64,000 bases of DNA from Butyricicoccus_A sp963588905 (GTDB lineage: Bacteria > Bacillota > Clostridia > Oscillospirales > Butyricicoccaceae): NCBI GenBank assembly GCA_963588905.1, contig CAVAJF010000019.1, forward strand, positions 1-64,000. Direction: 5' to 3'. The position numbers were made by a program, and so were the translations under genes. Shown in pieces: positions 39,799 through 48,904 of the stretch (its first letter is position 1; every line of letters starts with the position of its first letter). The notes under the pieces were generated by a model, which searched no databases, was not told the origin of the DNA, and was given only the letters and a program-made list of their open reading frames with translations.

Positions 39799-41022
39799 TT
39801 AGTTCAGAAAATCCTTCAGCTTCTTCGAGCGGCTCGGATGGCGCAGCTTACGCAGTGCCTTTGCCTCGATCTGACGAATACGCTCACGGGTTACATTGAA
39901 TTCCTTGCCGACTTCTTCCAGCGTGCGGGTACGGCCGTCCTCAATGCCAAAGCGCAGGCGCAGAACCTTTTCCTCACGCGGTGTCAGCGTCTTGAGCACT
40001 TCTACCAGCTGCTCCTTGAGCAGGGTAAACGAAGCAGCTTCTGCCGGTTCCAGAGCATCGTCATCCGGAATAAAATCGCCCAGATGGCTGTCTTCCTCTT
40101 CACCGATTGGTGTCTCGAGGGATACCGGCTCCTGTGCAATCTTGAGGATTTCACGCACGCGCTCAACCGGCATATTCATCTCTTCTGCGATTTCCTCCGG
40201 CTGCGGGTCATGACCCAGCTCCTGCAGCAGCTGACGGGAAACGCGAATGACCTTGTTAATGGTCTCTACCATGTGTACCGGAATACGAATGGTACGTGCC
40301 TGGTCAGCAATCGCACGGGTAATGGCCTGACGAATCCACCACGTTGCATATGTGGAGAACTTAAAGCCCTTGGTGCAGTCGAATTTCTCTACTGCCTTGA
40401 GCAGACCCAAGTTGCCTTCCTGAATCAGATCGAGGAACAGCATACCGCGGCCGACATATCGCTTCGCAATGGAAACAACCAGTCGCAGGTTTGCCTCAGA
40501 CAGACGCTTCTTTGCATTTTCGCCGCCGCGAATTGCCTTGCGCAGTGCCTGATATTCCTTCTCGTCGATGGTTTCGCCGTTGCGCTGACGCTCGTCCAGC
40601 TCCTTGATTTTTTCCTTGGCTTCCATGCCGGCCTGCATCTTCTTTGCCAGCTCGACTTCTTCGTCCGGCGTCAGCAGGTCAACCTTGCCGATCTCCTTTA
40701 AGTACATACGCACCGGATCGTCAATCGCGAAGCCTTCTGCGAGAGATTCGGTGTCCTCCAATTCTTCCTTGGTAACTTCCTCTACAGCGTCCTCAGAAAA
40801 CTCCTCTTCGGATTCTGTCGGAGCTGCCAGAACCTCAGCACCCTGCAATTCAATGCCAGCCTTCTCCAGCTCTTCATACAGTCTATCCAGCTCATCCGAC
40901 TCCATGTCGATGGACTCCAGCGCATCAGACATTTCCTTCAGGGTGAGCTTGCCTTTCTTCTTGCCCAAAGCGATAAGCTCCTTGATGGCTGTCTGCTTTT
41001 TTACATCCATGTCCTGTGTCAT
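39799..41022 (-). CDS. rpoD: Primary sigma factor RpoD (SigA)
   Basis: The 407-residue housekeeping sigma factor. The acidic N-terminal region 1.1 is short, followed by FAIDDPVRMYLKEIGKVDLL (region 1.2), MLFLDLIQEGNLGLLKAVEK (region 2.1), FSTYATWWIRQAITRAI (2.3/2.4), VETINKVIRVSRQLLQELG (3.0) and VTRERIRQIEAKALRKLR (4.2). ATG 41022 follows GGAGG. It lies between dnaG and comEB, the classic macromolecular synthesis order without rpsU. Confidence 0.97.
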   Translation of the reverse strand: MTQDMDVKKQTAIKELIALGKKKGKLTLKEMSDALESIDMESDELDRLYEELEKAGIELQGAEVLAAPTESEEEFSEDAVEEVTKEELEDTESLAEGFAIDDPVRMYLKEIGKVDLLTPDEEVELAKKMQAGMEAKEKIKELDERQRNGETIDEKEYQALRKAIRGGENAKKRLSEANLRLVVSIAKRYVGRGMLFLDLIQEGNLGLLKAVEKFDCTKGFKFSTYATWWIRQAITRAIADQARTIRIPVHMVETINKVIRVSRQLLQELGHDPQPEEIAEEMNMPVERVREILKIAQEPVSLETPIGEEEDSHLGDFIPDDDALEPAEAASFTLLKEQLVEVLKTLTPREEKVLRLRFGIEDGRTRTLEEVGKEFNVTRERIRQIEAKALRKLRHPSRSKKLKDFLN

Positions 41023-41062
41023 TCTTTAAGCCTCCAAATAAATTTAATCATGTATTGCGGTA

Positions 41063-42823
41063 TTATCCTGCAAAGCCCTTATTTTTGCGCTGCATCTGCG
41101 CTTTTTTGAGCAGTGGATCTTCTTGCGTGTCAGTCTGCGTCTCACGCATCAGCTTTTGCTCCTGAATGATTTCGGTGTAATCCTCCAGTGCCTGCTGTCT
41201 GCGGTCAATGGGAATCTCTATCCGCAATGCCGATGCCAGAAGGTCTATCTCCCTCGGTTCCAGTCTGCTCTCTAAAGCCGGAACAGAAATCGTGCGCCCG
41301 CTGTTATACAGCGCCGAACAAAGACCGTATATTTTGCCCAGCTCCGGGGAAGAAAAATCATCCGGCGTCAAAATCTGCCGCATCTGTTCCATCAGAGAGG
41401 TATCTGCGAATAAAAGAGACAAAATTCCCTCTTCTGCGCGCGCAGAACGTACATTGTCAAAATGCATCGTCCGATCCTTCGGCTGTACGGCCTGTGCAGG
41501 TGTGCGCACCTCTCGGTGCATCTTTCGTTTTGCCTGCGAACGCAGACGAATCTTCGCCTGCTTGACTTCCTGCCGAAAAGCTTCCGGCGTCACACCAGCC
41601 AGCTTGGCTGTCGATGTCGTGTACACATCCTGTTCTACTTCGCTGTCCAGCATCGCGATAATGCCTGCGGCTTCGCGCAGAAACAAAATTCGCTGGTCAT
41701 CCTCGGTAAAGTCATATTTATCCTTTGCCGATTCAATGCGATAGCGCACATCATTGTCCGACCGCTCAATGAGCTTACGGAATGCATCCGGCCCTTTCGC
41801 CTTGATAAATTCATCCGGATCTTTCGCTCCCGGAATCTTTAATATCTTGACGCGAATGCCTGTTTTTTTCAAAATATCAATGGCTCGCTGTGCCGCCGAC
41901 TGTCCGGCGGTATCTGCATCATAGCAGACGATGACGGTTTTCGTGTGCCGCGACAACAGCCGCGCCTGTTCTTCTGTCAGGGAGGTTCCCAGAGAAGCTA
42001 CCGCGCTGTCAAACCCTGCCTGATGCAGCGCGATGACATCCATATAGCCCTCCGCGAGCAAGAAATACTCACTTTTTGTTTTTTTCGCCCGATTCATCGC
42101 AAACAAATTGCGCCGTTTGTTAAATACAATGGTCTCCGGTGAATTGAGATACTTCGGCTTGCTGTCATCCATGACGCGCCCGCCGAATGCAATGACATCG
42201 CCGCGCATGTCAATAATCGGGAACATCACGCGATTGCGAAACTTATCAAAATATGTACCTCGTTCGCTGCGTGTGATCAAACCGGCGGCTTCTAACTCTT
42301 CTTTGGTAAATCCCTTCTGCGTCATCGCATCAAGCAAGGCGTGAAAGGAATCCGGCGCATAGCCTAGGCCGAAATTGTTCATGGTTTTTTTGCTCAATCT
42401 GCGCTTTTGGAAATATTCTAATGCCCGTGCCCCCTGCGGACTGTACAGCTGTGCATAGAAGAAACGCGCAGCTTCCGTCAAGGCTTGCAGCGACCGTTCG
42501 CGCAAATGCCGCGTCCGCGGGCTGCTTCCTGTCTCCGGCACTTCCATATTATATTCCTTGGCGAGAAACTGAACGGCATCCGGAAAATCCAGCCCTTCCG
42601 CATCCATAATAAAGCGAATGGGGCCGCCGCCCTTGCCGCAGCCGAAGCAGTAAAACATCTGCTTGTCCGGTGCCACAGAAAACGACGGCGTTTTCTCATT
42701 GTGAAACGGACACAGTCCAAAATAGTTGCTGCCCTTCTTTTTCAAAGAGACATAGCGTGACACAATATCTACAATATCGCATCTGGCATTCAGTTCATCG
42801 AGAAATCGTTCATCAATAGCCAA
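41063..42823 (-). CDS. dnaG: DNA primase
   Basis: A 586-residue primase that makes RNA primers at the replication fork. The CHC2 zinc ribbon is near the N-terminus (GLCPFHNEKTPSF, then CFGCG), followed by a Toprim core (LAEGYMDVIALHQAG, VICYDADTAG) and a C-terminal helicase-binding region. The start appears to be TTG at 42823, with AAGGCGG upstream, since no better codon fits the zinc-ribbon start. It begins the dnaG-rpoD-comEB operon. Confidence 0.96.
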   Translation of the reverse strand: MAIDERFLDELNARCDIVDIVSRYVSLKKKGSNYFGLCPFHNEKTPSFSVAPDKQMFYCFGCGKGGGPIRFIMDAEGLDFPDAVQFLAKEYNMEVPETGSSPRTRHLRERSLQALTEAARFFYAQLYSPQGARALEYFQKRRLSKKTMNNFGLGYAPDSFHALLDAMTQKGFTKEELEAAGLITRSERGTYFDKFRNRVMFPIIDMRGDVIAFGGRVMDDSKPKYLNSPETIVFNKRRNLFAMNRAKKTKSEYFLLAEGYMDVIALHQAGFDSAVASLGTSLTEEQARLLSRHTKTVIVCYDADTAGQSAAQRAIDILKKTGIRVKILKIPGAKDPDEFIKAKGPDAFRKLIERSDNDVRYRIESAKDKYDFTEDDQRILFLREAAGIIAMLDSEVEQDVYTTSTAKLAGVTPEAFRQEVKQAKIRLRSQAKRKMHREVRTPAQAVQPKDRTMHFDNVRSARAEEGILSLLFADTSLMEQMRQILTPDDFSSPELGKIYGLCSALYNSGRTISVPALESRLEPREIDLLASALRIEIPIDRRQQALEDYTEIIQEQKLMRETQTDTQEDPLLKKAQMQRKNKGFAG

Positions 42824-42974
42824 TCAACTGCCGCCTTTCCACACAGAAATCATCTGATGTCACAGTTCTGCCGCGTCTGGCAGATTGTGTACATAAATAA
42901 ATACCCAATGTCTTTGCAAAACCCTCTTTTTTTCTGAAAAAAATTTCAGTTTTTTCAAAAAAGTTTTTTGCCTG

Positions 42975-43607
42975 TCATCTGATGCGTCTGCCCATAAATT
43001 GTGTGTCCATGATTTCCATGTCCACCTTGGCACTTGTCGCATCGCGCAGCGCCTCTTCCAGCGCCGCTGTTCCGTCCTCCGGCAAGGTCACCGTCAGTGT
43101 GACGTCCGCAGCATAATCGGTCTCTTCGATCTTGCAATTGTGCTCCGGCAAAAGATTCTGCACCGTACCCAGCAGCGAATAGGGACAGGTAATGAGCACG
43201 ATGGCATACCGATTGACTTCATTGACGCCCGCGTTTTCCAGCGCAAGCTGTGTACTCTTGGTATACGCTCGCACCAGTCCGCCCGTGCCGAGCAGCACAC
43301 CGCCGAAATAGCGTGTCACAACACACAAAACATTGGTCAGACCTTCTCGGCGCAGAACATCCAGCATCGGCATTCCCGCCGTACCCTGCGGTTCTCCGTC
43401 ATCGGAATAGCGCATATAATTGCCTTCTCGGATAATATACGCATAGCAATGATGGCGCGCATCCCGATACTTTGCCTTGACTTCATTGAGGGTTTCAACC
43501 GCCTGTTCCTGCGATTCTACAAAGTACAAATCCCCGATGAATTTGGATTTTCTGTCCTCATACCGGCCTTCACCGTATCCTGCCGGTACCAGATAGCTCT
43601 CAGCCAT
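42975..43607 (-). CDS. YigZ/IMPACT-family protein
   Basis: A 210-residue protein of the UPF0029 family. Marks are KSKFIGDLYFVESQ, HHCYAYI, YSDDGEPQGTAGMPML and VVTRYFGGVLLGTGGLVRAY, plus a C-terminal DUF1949-type domain. The biochemical role is unclear in bacteria; a link to translation is suspected from the IMPACT homologue. The ATG at 43607 overlaps the hflX stop by eight bases with GAGGTGCAGG upstream. Confidence 0.93.
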   Translation of the reverse strand: MAESYLVPAGYGEGRYEDRKSKFIGDLYFVESQEQAVETLNEVKAKYRDARHHCYAYIIREGNYMRYSDDGEPQGTAGMPMLDVLRREGLTNVLCVVTRYFGGVLLGTGGLVRAYTKSTQLALENAGVNEVNRYAIVLITCPYSLLGTVQNLLPEHNCKIEETDYAADVTLTVTLPEDGTAALEEALRDATSAKVDMEIMDTQFMGRRIR

Positions 43608-44874
43608 CCTGCACCTCGTATTCCTTGAGCTGACCATACAGCTTATCATCGCATTCTATATCAACTACTGTGCCTGCCGCGTCATAATCTGTCGCAAACA
43701 CCGCTGCTTCCTTGTGAATGACATCGAGCAGATAGCCATCCGCATACGGAATGCACAGCTTGACGCGATGTTTTCCCTTGCTAAGTGCCTTTTCCATCGC
43801 CGCAAGCAGCTCATCCAAGCCGCGCTTGCGCTTTGCCGAAATCGCAACGACATTTTCGCCGGATGGAATCAAATCCGGATTTTCACACAAATCCGCTTTA
43901 TTGCAGACAAGCAGCTGCGGAATCTGCTGTGCGCCGAGCTGCGCGATAACTTTTTCTACGGTCTCCGCCTGTTCGCGCCAATCCTCACGCGACACATCGA
44001 CAACATGCAGAAGCAGATCCGCATATTCCAGCTCTTCCAGCGTCGCCTTAAACGCAGACACCAGATGATGCGGCAGCTTGCGGATAAATCCAACGGTATC
44101 GGACAGCAGCACTTCCTGTGTTTCGGAAATGCGCAGCTTGCGCGTGGTCGGATCAAGCGTATCGAACAGTCTGTTGTTTGCCTCAATGCCTGCATCCGTC
44201 AGTGCATTGAGCAGGGTAGATTTTCCGGCATTGGTATAGCCGACAATGGCAACGAGCGGCAGCTCTGCCTTTTGTCTCTGTCTGCGCTGCACGGCACGCA
44301 CGCGCCGAACATCCTTGAGGTCGCGGCGCAGCTTGTCAATGCGCTGTCGGATGTGTCGGCGGTCGGTCTCCAGCTTGGTCTCGCCAGGGCCTCTCGTGCC
44401 GATGCCGCCGCCCAGACGCGACATGCTCTTGCCCATACCGGACAGGCGTGGCAAAATATACTGATACTGTGCCAGCTCAACCTGCAATTTACCCTCGCCG
44501 GTGCGCGCGCGCTGAGCAAAAATATCCAAGATCAAGGCGCTTCGATCCAGCACTGTTCGTCCGGTCGCCTCTTCCAGCACGCGCATCTGCGACGGAGAAA
44601 GCTCATTGTCAAAGACAATCAGCGTCGCATCATTGTCCCTCGCCAGCTCGACAAGCTCCTGCAACTTGCCCTCACCGATAAAGGTATGGGCATCCGGTGC
44701 GTTTCGTGTCTGTAACATTTTGCCGACACATTCGCCTCCAGCGGTCTCCAAAAGAGCCTCCAGCTCATCCAGCGTTTCCCAGCTTGCGTCCTCATCCTCC
44801 TGAAAGACCAATGCGTGCAAACCGACAAGCACGGCGCGTTCTGTCTCCATTTCGTCCAGCATCCAGTTTTCCAC
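43600..44874 (-). CDS. hflX: GTPase HflX
   Basis: A 424-residue ribosome-associated GTPase that splits stalled ribosomes after heat stress. An N-terminal HflX domain with GEGKLQEL and a GGGIGTRGPGETKLETDRR segment is followed by a coiled coil and a G domain (GYTNAGKSTLLN, LFDTLDPT, DTVGFI, NKADL). The GTG at 44874 is the start, eight bases after AAGGAGG. Operon with yigZ. Confidence 0.95.
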   Translation of the reverse strand: MENWMLDEMETERAVLVGLHALVFQEDEDASWETLDELEALLETAGGECVGKMLQTRNAPDAHTFIGEGKLQELVELARDNDATLIVFDNELSPSQMRVLEEATGRTVLDRSALILDIFAQRARTGEGKLQVELAQYQYILPRLSGMGKSMSRLGGGIGTRGPGETKLETDRRHIRQRIDKLRRDLKDVRRVRAVQRRQRQKAELPLVAIVGYTNAGKSTLLNALTDAGIEANNRLFDTLDPTTRKLRISETQEVLLSDTVGFIRKLPHHLVSAFKATLEELEYADLLLHVVDVSREDWREQAETVEKVIAQLGAQQIPQLLVCNKADLCENPDLIPSGENVVAISAKRKRGLDELLAAMEKALSKGKHRVKLCIPYADGYLLDVIHKEAAVFATDYDAAGTVVDIECDDKLYGQLKEYEVQDG

Positions 44875-44901
44875 TGCCTGTCCCTCCTTTCAAATATAAA
44901 G

Positions 44902-44930
44902 CAAAAACCCGTCCAAAATGGACGGGTTTA
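44902..44930 (-). terminator. Terminator after rpmE
   Basis: Minus-strand hairpin AAACCCGTCC / GGACGGGTTT with T-rich tail, just after rpmE and before hflX. Confidence 0.8.
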
Positions 44931-44948
44931 TAATCACTTCTTGAAAAA

Positions 44949-45152
44949 TTACTTGTCAAGATTGAATCTTCTCTTGAAGCGGTCAACACGTCCGCCGGTA
45001 TCAACGAGCTTCTGCTTGCCGGTAAAGAACGGGTGGCACTTGGAGCAGATTTCTACCGAGATATTCTCCTTAGTGGAAGCGGTCTCATATACAGCACCAC
45101 AAGCGCAACGAATGGTTGTCGGTACGTACTTCGGATGGATTCCTTCCTTCAT
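44949..45152 (-). CDS. rpmE: Ribosomal protein L31, zinc form
   Basis: A 67-residue ribosomal protein of the 50S bridge. Four Cys that can bind zinc are present in CACG and CSKCHPFF. Length and motif match the C+ type L31. Start ATG 45152 is chosen because MKEGIHP is the family start; AAAGAGGTG lies before it. Confidence 0.97.
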   Translation of the reverse strand: MKEGIHPKYVPTTIRCACGAVYETASTKENISVEICSKCHPFFTGKQKLVDTGGRVDRFKRRFNLDK

Positions 45153-45196
45153 TTTTGATTCACCTCTTTCCGCCAAAGCCTTACAGTCATAAAATC

Positions 45197-45225
45197 ATAA
45201 TATCACAACGACCTAATAAATGCAA
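45197..45225 (-). promoter_or_regulatory. Proximal promoter of rpmE
   Basis: Minus strand TTGCAT (45225-45220), 17 bases, TATTAT (45202-45197). Confidence 0.8.
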
Positions 45226-45300
45226 GCACTTTTTTTATTTCGCGGTGTATTTTTATTAAAATCACGCTTGAAACACGGTTCCGTCCGTATTTCCTCAAGG

Positions 45301-45329
45301 ATTATATCATAGCCCGCCAGGGAATGCAA
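45301..45329 (-). promoter_or_regulatory. Distal promoter upstream of rpmE
   Basis: Minus strand TTGCAT (45329-45324), 17 bases, TATAAT (45306-45301), starting only a few bases after the addA stop. With the proximal promoter it would give rpmE two transcription starts about 100 bases apart. Confidence 0.7.
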
Positions 45330-45337
45330 GTATTTTC

Positions 45338-48300
45338 TCACAGTTTGAGCCAAATTGTCTGACGACTGCTGAGGAAGTACAGCGCACAGCCTGTGACCGG
45401 CTTGCCGAACACAGTTTCCGCTGCGCGCTTATACGCGGACAGCTGCGCGCGATACGTCTCCGCCCGCTGCGCGGCAAACCGCTTGGATACGCGATCCGTC
45501 TTGAAGTCAATGACCGTCAATCCCTCCTCGGTCTCCAACAGGCAGTCAATGACGCCCTGCATGAGCAGCTGTTCCTCCTCAAATCCCTTCGCCTCTTCAT
45601 AATATTCCTGCGCCGGAACCAGAATAGAGAATTTAAACTCCCGCCGAACCGTCGCTTGCCCAAACTGTGCGTACAAATCCGAGGCAAAAAATGCTTCGAT
45701 TTGTCTCAAGTCAATGGCATCTGCCTGTTCCGGGCTGAGAATGCGCTTATCGCGCAGGCGCGCTAGTTCTTGTGTTCGCCCTTCTGCGGTCTCACACAAT
45801 GCAAAATTACAGAACTGCAAAAACAAGTGGTGCGCCGTGCCGATTTCAGACGGCGTCAGACCTCGCGCTTCCCGCTCAAAGAACGGACGACGCAGCTCGG
45901 TCTGCTGTTTTGGCGGCGTCGTCTGCTCACTGGCTTCTTGCGCCTGAAACGATGCGGTGATGGCAGTTGCCGTCAGCTTAGACGGCAGGTCACGCAGAGC
46001 ATCCGCCGCATACGGTTTGAGCTCCGGCGCCTGTATTTCCTCCTGCTCTACAAACTGCCCGTTGTCCTGCTCTGTTTGCTCGTCATCCTGTCTCTGATAC
46101 GGAACGACGCGAACCGTAAAACAATCCGGCGCATTAGAATCCAGCGCAGGCAATCGGTGCAGCAGCTCGCGCAGCGGCAGCGCCTGCGGATGCCGAAGCA
46201 GCGGAACCGCCATCCACAGCGCATATTGATTGGCACCGGACAACGCATACGGTGGAATCGGATCCAGCACAGAAATCGCCGACCATTTTTCCAGCTTGCT
46301 CTGCACGTCACGCATGGCAGCTGTACAGATAAGCTTTTCTTTTGCTCGTGTCAGCGCAACATACAAAACGCGCAGTTCTTCGCTGACCATTTCCCTTCGC
46401 AGCACGCTCGCCATAGCCAAACGATCCAGTCCATCATACTGTATCCCGCGCTGCACATCTCGGCACCGCATACTGATTCCCATGTGCGGATGCAGCAGCA
46501 CCGGCTTGTGCAGATCCATTTCGTTAAACCGCTTGGTACAGTTCGCCAATAGCACAATCGGAAATTCCAAGCCCTTGGATTTATGAATGGTCATAATGCG
46601 CACCATATCCCCGGTGCGTTCCGCCTCCGGCGCCGAAACCTCACTGCCTGCCTCGCGTAATTCCCGGATATAGCGCACAAAGGCAAACAGACCGCGGCTT
46701 CCGCCGCGCTCGAAGCTGCCCGCCAGCTCAATCAACGCCGTGATATGATTCTGCCGCGCTCTGCCGTTCGGCATGGCGCCAAACACGCCCATCGCGCCGG
46801 TTTGATCCACGATGTGCCACAACAGCTGATGCACCGGCAAATCAGACGCCAGCACACGCAGCTCTTGCAGCTGCTCCAAAAATGCCTGTGCCTTTGGCAT
46901 CGTCTGCGCCGCCGCTGTCAGTGCGTAATAATAGGTGTTATCCATATCGCACAAGCGGATTTCCGCCAGTTCTTCCTCTGTAAACCCACCAATCGGTGAA
47001 TTGAGTGCCGCCAGCAGTGGTACATCCTGTTGCGGATTATCTACGATTTCCAGCCAGGATACCAGGGTCAAAATTTCCGGCGTGCCGAATATATCCTCTG
47101 ATGCATCCGCGCCCGCCGGAATGCCGCGGGAGAGCAGTTCCTGCTGAAAGACACCGGCTTTATTTTTTACGGAACGCAACAAAATCACAAAATCTTCCGG
47201 TCTGCATGGGCGCAGCTGTCCGGTCTGTTTATCCGTCACACGGAACCCCGTGTCCAGCATCTCCCGCACGCGACTGGCGCAGTATGCCGCTTCCTGTCGA
47301 ATGGTCTCCGGCGCATCCTCGTCCTCCGATTTGGTCTCCAACACACAAAATTCCGTGCGGTAGTCATCGGTGCCCTGCGGAAACGATGCGCCCACGTGCA
47401 GGGCCTCTCTGTCCGTGTAGGTCAAATCGCCCAAGTCCTCACTCATCAGCGCAGAGAACAGATAATTCACGCTGTCCAGCACCTCTGGGCGAGAGCGGAA
47501 GTTTTTGGACAGCACCACGCGCCGCGGCGCATCGTCAAACACCTGCTCTACATCGCGGTACGCCTGATATTTATGCAGAAAAATATCTGGATTGGCAAGG
47601 CGGAAACGATAAATGCTCTGTTTAACATCGCCAACCATAAAGATATTTTTTTCGTCATCGCTGACCGCACGGAAAATCGCGTCCTGCACGGCATTGGTGT
47701 CCTGATACTCATCGACCATGATTTCGGAAAAATGCATCTCACGCGCAAGCTGCGTCGGCGCATCATTCTCATCGACAAGCAGCTGCACCGCAAAGTGCTC
47801 CAAATCATTAAAGTCCACGACACCGCGCCGCAATTTTTCTGCCTGATAGGCGTCCATAAACAGCTGCACCGTATCACACAGCGCGCAGACCGCCGGTGCC
47901 ATCATGCGCATATCTTCCCGCACCTCTTGCTCTGTGACACACAGGACTTTTTCTGCCATCTCCTTGACGATCGTTTTCCAGCTGTTGCGCCGATCCTTGA
48001 GCGCATCGAGAAAGGCTTTGTCCTCATAGCCGCGAATGGCAGGAAGCCGTTTGAACGTACTGCGAATCTGCGCACACAGCTGCACGGCAGCATCCCATGC
48101 GCCATCTTTCACCAATATCAGCAGATTTTCCGCCTGCTGCTTATCCTGCGCAAAAACCGGTTCATATTTATCCTGCAAAACGTCCGCGCCCTGCATCTCA
48201 TCCAGCGCATCATCCAGCACCGCGATGCCATACGCAATGCGGCTCTCGGCTTCCCGCAGCAGAGCCATGCCCCAATCGGTATCGGCGAGGCGATCAAATT

Positions 48301-48904
48301 TCCGCACAAACTTCTGTCGGTACTGCTCCAATTCTCTTTTTGGCTTGGGAGAGGCCTGCAAGTTGTGAAAGGTCTCCAGCACAAGGGTTGCCAGCTGTTT
48401 GTCATCTCGTCCGCCGCTGACCGCTTCTACCAGAGCAGAAAATCCCTCGCTGTCCACAGCATACTGCGCTTCGAGCACCTCTTCCAGCACATCATTTTGC
48501 ATGACCGTTTGTTCGCTGTCATCCGCTGTGCGAAACTCCGGCGGCAGCCCCAGCTCATGAAAATGCTCCTTGACCAAACTCATACAAAACGCATGAACCG
48601 TGGTAATTTTGGCGCGGTGCACGAGCATGAGCTGACGGCGCAGGCGCAGATTCTGCGGCTGTTTTGCCGCCAAATCCGTCAGAGCATCCGCTATCTTGCC
48701 GCGCATTTCGCTCGCTGCCGCCTTGGTAAACGTCACAATGAGAAAAGAATCCACATCACAGGGATTTTCTGGATCTGTCACGCGGTCGAGGACGCGCTGA
48801 ACCAGTACCGCCGTCTTGCCGGAGCCTGCCGCCGCAGATACCAGCAGCGTACCGCCCCGATTGTCTATTGCCTGCCGCTGTTCATCGGTCCATGAAACGC
48901 CCAT
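45338..48904 (-). CDS. addA: AddA helicase-nuclease subunit
   Basis: A 1188-residue UvrD-type helicase with a C-terminal RecB-family nuclease. It processes DNA ends for recombination together with AddB. The N-terminal AAAGSGKTAVLVQR is Walker A; VDEYQDTNAVQ and GDVKQSIYRFR follow. The nuclease has TVIDFKTDR near the C-terminus. Start ATG 48904 (MGVSWTDEQ) has GGGAGA upstream; the longer frame upstream lies in addB. Overlap with addB is 23 bases. Confidence 0.95.
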   Translation of the reverse strand: MGVSWTDEQRQAIDNRGGTLLVSAAAGSGKTAVLVQRVLDRVTDPENPCDVDSFLIVTFTKAAASEMRGKIADALTDLAAKQPQNLRLRRQLMLVHRAKITTVHAFCMSLVKEHFHELGLPPEFRTADDSEQTVMQNDVLEEVLEAQYAVDSEGFSALVEAVSGGRDDKQLATLVLETFHNLQASPKPKRELEQYRQKFVRKFDRLADTDWGMALLREAESRIAYGIAVLDDALDEMQGADVLQDKYEPVFAQDKQQAENLLILVKDGAWDAAVQLCAQIRSTFKRLPAIRGYEDKAFLDALKDRRNSWKTIVKEMAEKVLCVTEQEVREDMRMMAPAVCALCDTVQLFMDAYQAEKLRRGVVDFNDLEHFAVQLLVDENDAPTQLAREMHFSEIMVDEYQDTNAVQDAIFRAVSDDEKNIFMVGDVKQSIYRFRLANPDIFLHKYQAYRDVEQVFDDAPRRVVLSKNFRSRPEVLDSVNYLFSALMSEDLGDLTYTDREALHVGASFPQGTDDYRTEFCVLETKSEDEDAPETIRQEAAYCASRVREMLDTGFRVTDKQTGQLRPCRPEDFVILLRSVKNKAGVFQQELLSRGIPAGADASEDIFGTPEILTLVSWLEIVDNPQQDVPLLAALNSPIGGFTEEELAEIRLCDMDNTYYYALTAAAQTMPKAQAFLEQLQELRVLASDLPVHQLLWHIVDQTGAMGVFGAMPNGRARQNHITALIELAGSFERGGSRGLFAFVRYIRELREAGSEVSAPEAERTGDMVRIMTIHKSKGLEFPIVLLANCTKRFNEMDLHKPVLLHPHMGISMRCRDVQRGIQYDGLDRLAMASVLRREMVSEELRVLYVALTRAKEKLICTAAMRDVQSKLEKWSAISVLDPIPPYALSGANQYALWMAVPLLRHPQALPLRELLHRLPALDSNAPDCFTVRVVPYQRQDDEQTEQDNGQFVEQEEIQAPELKPYAADALRDLPSKLTATAITASFQAQEASEQTTPPKQQTELRRPFFEREARGLTPSEIGTAHHLFLQFCNFALCETAEGRTQELARLRDKRILSPEQADAIDLRQIEAFFASDLYAQFGQATVRREFKFSILVPAQEYYEEAKGFEEEQLLMQGVIDCLLETEEGLTVIDFKTDRVSKRFAAQRAETYRAQLSAYKRAAETVFGKPVTGCALYFLSSRQTIWLKL

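Noticed and set aside
42824..42974. CTGAAA/TTTCAG hairpin as a strong terminator after yigZ
   Set aside because: The arms are AT-rich and short, and the region is full of A and T runs. It may terminate transcription but cannot be supported as a clear terminator.
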